Part shown: piece by piece, positions 11,888 through 18,186 of the stretch
Position numbering within the stretch: position 1 is the stretch's first letter
Layout of the letters: every line of letters starts with the position of its first letter
Assembly: GCF_006716745.1 (NCBI RefSeq)
Contig: NZ_VFPP01000001.1
Coordinates: 6,149,386-6,213,385, forward strand
Length of the DNA: 64,000 nucleotides
From: Saccharothrix saharensis
Lineage (GTDB): Bacteria > Actinomycetota > Actinomycetes > Mycobacteriales > Pseudonocardiaceae
Direction of reading: 5' to 3'
Position numbers and translations under genes: made by a program
The notes under the pieces: generated by a model
Databases searched by the model: none
What the model saw: the letters and a program-made list of their open reading frames with translations, nothing else
What the model was told of the DNA's origin: nothing

Positions 11888-11943
11888 CGGCCCGCGACAT
11901 ACAGACGTGGCCCGGGCCCCGGTGGGGTCCGGGCCACGGTCGT

Positions 11944-12177
11944 TCAGACGTGCGCGCGCTGGTGGTGCAGTTCCCGCAGGTGTGGACCGAAGATTCCGGC
12001 CAGGACGTCGCGCTGTCGAGTGGACAGCGGCGGGGCGGCTGCGGCTGCGGCACGCGCCGCCGCCAGTTCGGCCGGACCGAGGAGCGCCGCGCGGCCGGCG
12101 GTCGGTACCTCGGGGGACGGCGGACCCTGGGTAGTCACCTTGGCGGGTGCCTGCTCGGGGCTGAGAGGTTCGGACAC
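11944..12177 (-). CDS. Small prophage protein next to integrase, unknown function
   Basis: A 77-residue protein starting at GTG with GGGAGGG six bases upstream. The N-terminal half is proline/alanine-rich and looks disordered; the C-terminal half (PPLSTRQRDVLAGIFGPHL) is a short helical segment. It is convergent with the integrase and is the last minus-strand gene before the left end. No function is known; a role in excision is only a guess from position. Confidence 0.6.
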   Translation of the reverse strand: MSEPLSPEQAPAKVTTQGPPSPEVPTAGRAALLGPAELAAARAAAAAAPPLSTRQRDVLAGIFGPHLRELHHQRAHV

Positions 12178-12271
12178 GGGTTTCCCTCCCTGGCTGGGGT
12201 GAGGGGCGGGTCAACGGTGTGATTGGCCGCGCGTGATGTCCCGGCCTCGGTGCTGTTTGGCTGCCTGCCAC

Positions 12272-12424
12272 TCACGGAAGGTGCGTTCGCCGATGCGGCG
12301 GCGCGCACACCCCGACGGCCGGACAGGTGAGGTAGGTCCGGCCGTCCGGGAGGCGTCCGGCCAGGGCGGGCAGGGTGAAGTTGAAGATGCCGTGACCGCG
12401 CAGGCCCGAGTTCTGAGTGATCAG
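12272..12424 (-). pseudogene. Remnant of a phage Gp88-like gene
   Basis: A minus-strand frame reads LITQNSGLRGHGIFNFTLPA then GRLPDGRTYLTCPAVGVCA, which resembles the start of Gp88-family proteins of actinophages, where a CYA cysteine motif should follow. Here the frame breaks into unrelated residues and stops at 12272. No ATG, GTG or TTG precedes it in frame. The next frame carries a plausible C-terminal tail (RRIGERTFREWQAAKQHRG, ending at 12211), so an internal frameshift or deletion is likely. The family match is from memory of the motif, so confidence is moderate. Confidence 0.4.
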
Positions 12425-12473
12425 CCGTTCGGGCCTGCGCCTGGTGGTCGTGGTCGTGGTGGAGCGCTCCTCG

Positions 12474-12893
12474 TCAGTCGGTGTCGTCGGTGGGGGCCAG
12501 GGGGCGGCCGTCGGTGTCGCGCGGGTCGACCAGCGGGGTGACGCGGTGTTCGGTGCTGACGACGACGCCGAAGGTGCCGAGCAGTACGAGGGCGGCGGTG
12601 ATCAGGCCGGTGATGCCGTCGCCCTGGCCGGGGGTGAGCAGGCCGGAGCCGACCAGGCCGGTGACCAGGGCGGTGAGGCCGCCGACGATGGAGCCCGCGA
12701 CGCGCAGCGGGCGGGGGCGGGGATCGGTCACGAAGTGTTCCTCCTGGGTGCGGTTGGGTTGGTTGCCCTCGTGCCGCTCGAACCACAGGACGAAGCGCAC
12801 ACAGGCTTTGCCGAGTAGCCAGAGCAGCAGGGCGAGGGAGAGCACGAGCGAGCCCCCGCCGGGTTCGATCCCGGCGGCGGGCTCGTGGGTCAT
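12474..12893 (-). CDS. Holin-like membrane protein, possible dual start
   Basis: A 139-residue protein if read from ATG 12893, which overlaps the lysozyme stop by ATGA. It has one hydrophobic segment near residues 16-38 and two more in the C-terminal half. An internal in-frame GTG at 12731 is preceded by AGGAGG at eight bases and would give an 85-residue product that alone has the usual actinophage holin form: two membrane helices and a tail ending near VTPLVDPRDTDGRPL. Its place right after the lysozyme supports a holin. Which start is used, or whether both are, cannot be settled from sequence. Confidence 0.75.
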   Translation of the reverse strand: MTHEPAAGIEPGGGSLVLSLALLLWLLGKACVRFVLWFERHEGNQPNRTQEEHFVTDPRPRPLRVAGSIVGGLTALVTGLVGSGLLTPGQGDGITGLITAALVLLGTFGVVVSTEHRVTPLVDPRDTDGRPLAPTDDTD

Positions 12894-13861
12894 GGGCGGG
12901 TCAGCCAGTCCCCGGTGCGGATGTAGTCCGGGTTGGTGATGCCGTTCCTGGCGGCGATGGCCGCGACGGTGGTTCCCCAGCGCACGGCCAGCGCGGACAG
13001 GGTGTCGCCGGGCCGGATCTGGTAACGCTCACCACCACTGCCCCCACCAGCACCGCCGGGGATCAGGATGGTCTTGCCCGCATAGATCCGGTCCGGGTCG
13101 GCGATGCCGTTGCGGGAGGCCAGCTCGGCGACGGTGGTGCCGGTGCGGGCGGCGATGCCGGACAGGGTGTCGCCGGGCTGGATGACGTAGGGCACCCAGC
13201 CCGAGGGCGCTGGGGCGGGCGAGGGTTGCGGTGCCGGGGCGGGTGCGCCGTCGAGGACGAACGAGCCGACGCGCCAGTCGCCGATGGTGGCGTTGCGGTC
13301 CACGAACCCGGTGAAGCCGGGGACGATGCCCTCCTGGGAGTGCTGGTGGATCGCCAGGCGGGGGTGGCTGTAGTCGACGTGTCCGGGGTTGCTGTTGTAC
13401 TGGGCGCACCACAGGATCACGCCGTCGTCGGCCCACTCGTCGGGGCGCAGGCGGCGGGTGAACCAGTGCTGGTTGGCGTACACCAGCAGCTCACGCCGCC
13501 CGCTCTGGGCGCGGAACTCGCGGATGAACTCCGCGATGAACCCGTTGGGGTCGCCGATGAAGGTGTGGTGCTCCATGTCGAGCATCGGCCACAGCGACCC
13601 GGAGCCGAGCAGCCCGCGGGCGTTGAGGTTGGCGACGAAGTGCCGGACCTGTCCGGCGACGTCGCCGGGATGGGCGTAGTGGTAGCCGCCCGCGTGGATG
13701 CCGACGGAGCGGGCGCCGTCGACCTGGGCGGTGACGTGCGGGTTGACGTAGCCGGTGGCCTCGGTGACCTTCACCGAGGCGAACGAGATGTTGTTGCCCT
13801 TGACGGCGGGCCAGCCGATCGAGGAGCCCTGCCAGGAGCTGATGTCGATGCCGTAGTCCAC
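12890..13861 (-). CDS. Endolysin: GH25 lysozyme with two LysM domains
   Basis: A 323-residue peptidoglycan hydrolase for host lysis. Residues 1 to about 205 form a GH25 muramidase with the start motif YGIDISSWQG and the catalytic DxE in LDMEHH. A proline/alanine linker follows, then two LysM cell-wall-binding repeats (YVIQPGDTLSGIAARTGTT and YQIRPGDTLSALAVRWGTT). There is no signal peptide, so export depends on the adjacent holin. The GTG at 13861 is chosen because GGAAGG lies five bases upstream and the product begins directly with the catalytic fold. Confidence 0.95.
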   Translation of the reverse strand: MDYGIDISSWQGSSIGWPAVKGNNISFASVKVTEATGYVNPHVTAQVDGARSVGIHAGGYHYAHPGDVAGQVRHFVANLNARGLLGSGSLWPMLDMEHHTFIGDPNGFIAEFIREFRAQSGRRELLVYANQHWFTRRLRPDEWADDGVILWCAQYNSNPGHVDYSHPRLAIHQHSQEGIVPGFTGFVDRNATIGDWRVGSFVLDGAPAPAPQPSPAPAPSGWVPYVIQPGDTLSGIAARTGTTVAELASRNGIADPDRIYAGKTILIPGGAGGGSGGERYQIRPGDTLSALAVRWGTTVAAIAARNGITNPDYIRTGDWLTRP

Positions 13862-13934
13862 GTGTTCCTTCCGGTTTTCGGGCGTGGCAAAGCGGCCGAG
13901 CACCGGGCGGTGTCGGCTCGCAGGGGTGGATGGG

Positions 13935-14312
13935 TCAGGTGGGTGGGAGTTCGCCGCGTCGGGCGACGGCGGCTTCGTCCTCGGCGCGGCGGCGGCGGTC
14001 GCGTTCGGCGTCGAGTTCGCCTTCGAGTCCGGCGAGGCGGCGTTCGAGCTTGCCGATACGAGTCCGCAGGGCGGCCAGTTCGGCCGCGTGGGCGGTGCGC
14101 ATGGCGGTGATCTCGGCGGCGTGCGCGGTCTCGCGTGCTGCGAGCGCCGCCAGGTACTCGGCGCGGTCGGACCGGTTGGCAGTCATGAGCCGGTGATTGG
14201 CCGAGAGCAGGTAGCCGATGATCAGCACCAGCGCTCCGGCTACGCCGAAGTTGGGCAGGAACGACAGGTCCAGGAATCCGCCCTTCAGCGAGTGATACAA
14301 GGCTTTGCTCAT
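13935..14312 (-). CDS. Small membrane-anchored coiled-coil protein
   Basis: A 125-residue protein with one transmembrane helix at about residues 18-37 (FGVAGALVLIIGYLL) and a long charged coiled coil afterwards with alternating Ala/Glu/Arg repeats. It lies just before the lysozyme in the late operon, a position where actinophages often carry a spanin-like or holin-accessory protein; that role is inferred. ATG at 14312 (MSKALYHSLKGG) is preferred over the start nine codons upstream. No strong Shine-Dalgarno is seen. Confidence 0.7.
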   Translation of the reverse strand: MSKALYHSLKGGFLDLSFLPNFGVAGALVLIIGYLLSANHRLMTANRSDRAEYLAALAARETAHAAEITAMRTAHAAELAALRTRIGKLERRLAGLEGELDAERDRRRRAEDEAAVARRGELPPT

Positions 14313-14578
14313 CGCACGGCATAGATGTCGGAGCCGCATGGCTCTGGTACGTCTTGGCGCGGTGCGCCTAACCCGCTGCTACGCTTCGCAGGTCAGTTCC
14401 TTTGCCGGGCGGGCGCACCTCCATACCAGGTGCGTTGGACTTGTGAGCTGTCGTTCCGTTGGCCAGTGGCTGGGTCAATCGAGCCGGACGACAGAGGCGG
14501 AACTGACACGGCATGACCACGCACGACGGCCAGCGGGCAGTCGGGCGCTCGACCTGATAGCCGGAGCTGGAGTGTGTC

Positions 14579-14866
14579 GTGGGTCCGTGGGTTGTACTGG
14601 TGCTTGTCGTCTTGTTGACGGCGCTGGTCTTGATCGCGTGGATGGTGCTGAGGACCTACGAGCGGGCTCGGCAGTCAACGCAAGTTCGCGCTGAGTTCAG
14701 AGCCGGTCGCCGCGTCGCCATGTCGTTGGAGCTGACCCCTGTGGACGCCAATCGCGACAACTCGACGTCGCCTCCGCAATTGAGCGGCGACTCTCTGCGC
14801 GGCCAGAAGTCTATGGAACGCGCACGCCCTCGCGGGCGAGGACGACGCGGGCATCCGGGTCGATAG
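14579..14866 (+). CDS. Small membrane protein on the anti-operon strand (moron)
   Basis: A 95-residue protein with a strong N-terminal membrane helix (GPWVVLVLVVLLTALVLIAW) and a basic, probably cytoplasmic tail. GGAG precedes the GTG by about ten bases. It opposes the surrounding tail/lysis operon and its 3' end overlaps the end of the minor tail gene by 56 bases. Orientation and isolation suggest a lysogeny-expressed accessory gene. The C-terminal 20 residues may be accidental read-through of the antisense tail gene. Confidence 0.5.
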   Translation: MGPWVVLVLVVLLTALVLIAWMVLRTYERARQSTQVRAEFRAGRRVAMSLELTPVDANRDNSTSPPQLSGDSLRGQKSMERARPRGRGRRGHPGR

Positions 14867-17024
14867 GCGGGTCGGGGTACAGGTTGGCGTCGGTGGGTGG
14901 TCCGGGGCTGAAGGTGGCGCGCAGAGTGAGCACCTGACGGACGCGGCCTTGGTCGTCGCCGCTGGTGCGGATGCCGACCACCCACGCAGGGGTGGTCAGG
15001 GCCGCGCCGACGGTGTCGGTGATGCGGACGAGGTCGCCGAGCTGGATGCGCGGGTCGGGCAGGATCTCCACGTCCCCGAGCACGGGCAGCGGGGAGGCGG
15101 CGACGGCGAGCAGGTAGGACGCGACCGCCGAGGCCGCGGCCGAGGTCTGCAACCACGGCGTGGGCGGTACCTGGTAGACCTGCGCGCCGTAGCGGGTGAC
15201 GCTCGTGGTGTCGATGCGCCGCAGCAGCTTGCGGGACGGTCCGTTAACGGCCAGTTCGACGGAGTAGATCGACAGCGATGGGACGTTGCCCGTGGTGAGC
15301 ATGTAGACGGTGCTCGGTCCGGTGTTGCGGAAGGTGACGCGCAGGGTCGCGCCGTCGCGTTCGGTGGTGGATTCCACCCGCCCGTGGACCCCGGTGCTGC
15401 CGTCGCTGGCCGTCGACCAGCGCACCCGCGAGGTGGAGGCGGGCGTGGTGGCGACGTAGGCGATGGGGGGTGGGGAGTCGTATTCGGTGACGTCGTAGTC
15501 GTAGGTCAGGGTCAGGGTGGAGAAGGCGGGGATGCTGCGTCGGGTGGTCTCGGTGAACCGCTCCCGCGTGGAGCCGATCGTGTAGACGGAGTACGGGACG
15601 TCGATGACGTTGCGGACGGAGTCGATCGCTTCCGTCACCCGCAGGCCCGCGATCTCCCGTGCGCTGGTCGCGGTGAGCACAGGGGTTCCAGGCGAGGTGA
15701 AGCGGGTGTTGTTGCGGTAGCGGAAGATGCCGTGTTCGTCGAACGAGGCGGTGGCCTGCTCGGCGCGGGCCACGGCGCTGATCACCTCCCACGCCGAGCC
15801 CTGGGTGGGCGGGATCGCGGTCAGGGTGCTGGTGAGGTTGTCCAGCACCGCGCCGCGCTGCCAGGTCGGTCCCTCGAAGTCGGCGCGGGTGGGCTGGGTC
15901 AGCGTCAGCGAGACCTGGACGGCTTCGACCGGCAGGCCGGAGGTCAGGGCGATGTAGTTGAGCTGGGTGCCTCCGGCGGGCATTCCGCCCAGCGTGCCGG
16001 GGTTGAACTCGTTGTAGTAGCCGTCCGGCCCGGACATGAAGATCCGCGCTGAAGGCTGGGTGCCGTTGAACGTCCAGAAACAGCCGAGGTGCCAGCGTCC
16101 GACCGGCAGCGGGGTGAGGAACAACTGGCTGGCGAGCTGCCCGTCCGAGCTGGCGGAGGCGGTTTGCGGGTCGGATCTGAAGTTCACGCCGAACTCGACG
16201 GAGTTGGTCGCGCCGTCTGCCTGGTAGAAGCACGACAGCGCGACCGCCCCGGTGTCGGGGCCGATGGTGCTGGTGTCCACCCAGCACTCCACGAACAGCG
16301 ACCGGCCGGGAACGGTGGTCCGGGTGCGCGGATCCCAGCGGACGGTGAAGCTCGTCGTGGTCGAGCCCGGCAGCGCGGCCATCTCCCACGGCGCGCGGCT
16401 GCGGGTGTAGCCGATCGAACCCGAGTGGGTGCGGTAGAAGCCCACATCGGGCGCGATGCCGCCGTGCATCGAGGCGTAGAGGATGCACTCCGTGCGTGGA
16501 GGCGGGGCGGTGTGGATGCCCGCGTCCCGCAACAGGTTGTCCACCACCCACGTGCCCGACGCGATCGGGACGGTGTTGACCGACACCGCCGCCGGAAGGC
16601 GGGCCGCGCCGCGCAGCCGCTCTGCGCCGTCCAGCGCCGACAGCTCGACCCGGCCGGTGGCGGAGTCGGCGACGCGGTCGCGGACCAGGCCGCGGAACGC
16701 GGGTAGGGCGTCGTCGGCCAGGCCCCAGCCGTGCAGGACCGATTGGCGGGGTCGGGCGATGTCGGCGGTGGTGTGTGGGGCGTAGGGGCTGTAGAGCTGG
16801 GCGGCGGTCTGCTCCCCGGTGCCGGTGAGCGTGAGGCGCAGTTCGGCCGACGCACTGCCGTTGGTGGCGCGCATCGGGGCGGGCAGGTCGGAGTCGTAGG
16901 CGCGATCCAGCGACCAGGAGGTGACCTGCTCGGTGAGGTCCTTGCCGCCCAGGCGCGTGAGGCTGGTGTGGACCCGTTCGGGTTCGCCGAGCGCGGCAGT
17001 GAGCGCGGGGTCAGCTTCGAGCAC
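14811..17024 (-). CDS. Phage minor tail protein / distal tail structural protein
   Basis: A 737-residue structural protein lying downstream of the tape measure and Dit-like genes, the expected place for a tail-tip or baseplate protein. It begins with a region resembling siphovirus minor tail proteins (VTSWSLDRAYDSDLPAPMRA) and includes a lectin-like central beta region and a C-terminal domain with repeated VRITDTVG and VVGIRTSGDDQG elements. It starts at GTG 17024 with a weak TAGGTG upstream. No enzymatic motif is seen. A host-recognition role is plausible but unproven. Confidence 0.75.
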   Translation of the reverse strand: MLEADPALTAALGEPERVHTSLTRLGGKDLTEQVTSWSLDRAYDSDLPAPMRATNGSASAELRLTLTGTGEQTAAQLYSPYAPHTTADIARPRQSVLHGWGLADDALPAFRGLVRDRVADSATGRVELSALDGAERLRGAARLPAAVSVNTVPIASGTWVVDNLLRDAGIHTAPPPRTECILYASMHGGIAPDVGFYRTHSGSIGYTRSRAPWEMAALPGSTTTSFTVRWDPRTRTTVPGRSLFVECWVDTSTIGPDTGAVALSCFYQADGATNSVEFGVNFRSDPQTASASSDGQLASQLFLTPLPVGRWHLGCFWTFNGTQPSARIFMSGPDGYYNEFNPGTLGGMPAGGTQLNYIALTSGLPVEAVQVSLTLTQPTRADFEGPTWQRGAVLDNLTSTLTAIPPTQGSAWEVISAVARAEQATASFDEHGIFRYRNNTRFTSPGTPVLTATSAREIAGLRVTEAIDSVRNVIDVPYSVYTIGSTRERFTETTRRSIPAFSTLTLTYDYDVTEYDSPPPIAYVATTPASTSRVRWSTASDGSTGVHGRVESTTERDGATLRVTFRNTGPSTVYMLTTGNVPSLSIYSVELAVNGPSRKLLRRIDTTSVTRYGAQVYQVPPTPWLQTSAAASAVASYLLAVAASPLPVLGDVEILPDPRIQLGDLVRITDTVGAALTTPAWVVGIRTSGDDQGRVRQVLTLRATFSPGPPTDANLYPDPPIDPDARVVLAREGVRVP

Positions 17025-17051
17025 GGTGCACCTACCAAGCCGTTCACGGCG

Positions 17052-17096
17052 ATTAGACGACTTCCGTTACGCCGATGAGGTGGCAACTCGTCTAAT
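17052..17096. promoter_or_regulatory. Inverted repeat between tail genes
   Basis: ATTAGACGA at 17052-17060 is the exact reverse complement of 17088-17096, with partial extension outside the arms and a 27-base spacer. It sits between the divergent starts of the minor tail gene (17024) and a plus-strand membrane gene (17156), in noticeably AT-richer sequence. It is operator-like. A TATAAA hexamer follows at about 17110. Confidence 0.45.
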
Positions 17097-17155
17097 TTCG
17101 GCTGATTGAGGTATAAATCTGACACAACAGCCCTCGATGGACGCAAAATCGGTTC

Positions 17156-17362
17156 ATGGAGGGATTGCCGGTGGGGATCGTAGTGTTGTTACTGGCCGTT
17201 GCGACGGCCAGCGTGCCTGTATTAGCCCTGGTCATTGCGTTGCGTGGATCGTCACCTTCGGAACGTCCCGCAATCATCAGGGCATTGACGGGGTATGTCC
17301 GAGCGGCCGGAAGGTCGCGTGCGATGCGCCGCTCGTTCAGTGGCCGAGGGAAGAATTCGTGA
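17156..17362 (+). CDS. Small membrane protein on the anti-operon strand (moron)
   Basis: A 68-residue protein with one N-terminal transmembrane helix (GIVVLLLAVATASVPVLALV) followed by RGSSPSERPAIIRAL and a basic tail. Similar one-helix proteins with an RG..P.ERP.I..A motif occur in actinobacterial prophages; their function is unknown. It is inserted between two minus-strand tail genes and reads the other way. The ATG lacks a strong Shine-Dalgarno, and a TATAAA at about 17110 could belong to its promoter. Confidence 0.6.
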   Translation: MEGLPVGIVVLLLAVATASVPVLALVIALRGSSPSERPAIIRALTGYVRAAGRSRAMRRSFSGRGKNS

Positions 17363-17376
17363 TTCGGGCGGGTGGC

Positions 17377-18180
17377 TCAGCTCTGAGCACGCCGCACCTC
17401 TACGAGGGTCATCGACAGGTCTCGGTGTGGGAGCCGCGGGCGGTCGGCGTAGGCGGTGATGGTCATGGCCGGGCAGCCGTCGCCGACCGGGATGGGTTCG
17501 GCGGCGGTGACGGGTTCGCCGAGGCGCAGCAGGGCGCCGCCTACTGCGGTGGGCGTAGTGAGGGCGGGCAGGTCGACCTTGGGCAGGACGAACGCGGCCT
17601 CGGCGGGTGGGACGGCGGTCAGGACCGGTGCGGCCGGTTCGGCGGAGCCGACGAACACCCCGCCTGCGTCCCAGAACTCCAACCGGCACACCGAGCCTTC
17701 CAGGGAGCGGGTCAGGTGGCTGGTGAACGAGACCGGCACATCGGGCAGTACCGGCCACCCCAGCCAGTACGGCGGCGTGTAGTAGAGCTGGCTGCTGTTG
17801 GCCTGGGTGGCGGTGATGGTGAGTACGCCGTCCGCACGTTCGGCCAGAGTGCCCCACCCGACCAGCTGAATCCGGCGCGGTGTGCGCCCGAGGGATTGAC
17901 CGGCCTCCAACAGGTTGTCGCTGGCAGGGTCGAGCACGGCCAGCGGGCCGGGGCCGTGGGCGCGGCGGGCCAGGGCGTCGAGCCAGCGGGCATGCTCGGT
18001 CAGCAGCACCGACCAGGACAGGGACAGGCGGCGGGGCGGGGTGGCCAACCGGGTGGTGGTCACCCCGCCCGCCAGCGAGGAGAACTCCTGCACCCCGAGC
18101 GCGACGGAACGGTCGAACTCCGTTGCGGTGTCGGGGATTTCCCGCAGCGCACCGGGCGGGCCGATCCACAGTGAACGCAT
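17377..18180 (-). CDS. Phage tail protein (distal-tail-like)
   Basis: A 267-residue structural protein immediately downstream of the tape measure gene, with six bases between. Position and size match the distal tail (Dit) protein of siphoviruses, and the sequence is beta-rich with no enzymatic motifs. It starts at an ATG (MRSLWIGPPGALREI). In most phages the next late gene would follow at once; here a moron intervenes. Family assignment rests mainly on gene order. Confidence 0.7.
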   Translation of the reverse strand: MRSLWIGPPGALREIPDTATEFDRSVALGVQEFSSLAGGVTTTRLATPPRRLSLSWSVLLTEHARWLDALARRAHGPGPLAVLDPASDNLLEAGQSLGRTPRRIQLVGWGTLAERADGVLTITATQANSSQLYYTPPYWLGWPVLPDVPVSFTSHLTRSLEGSVCRLEFWDAGGVFVGSAEPAAPVLTAVPPAEAAFVLPKVDLPALTTPTAVGGALLRLGEPVTAAEPIPVGDGCPAMTITAYADRPRLPHRDLSMTLVEVRRAQS

Positions 18181-18186
18181 GGGCGC

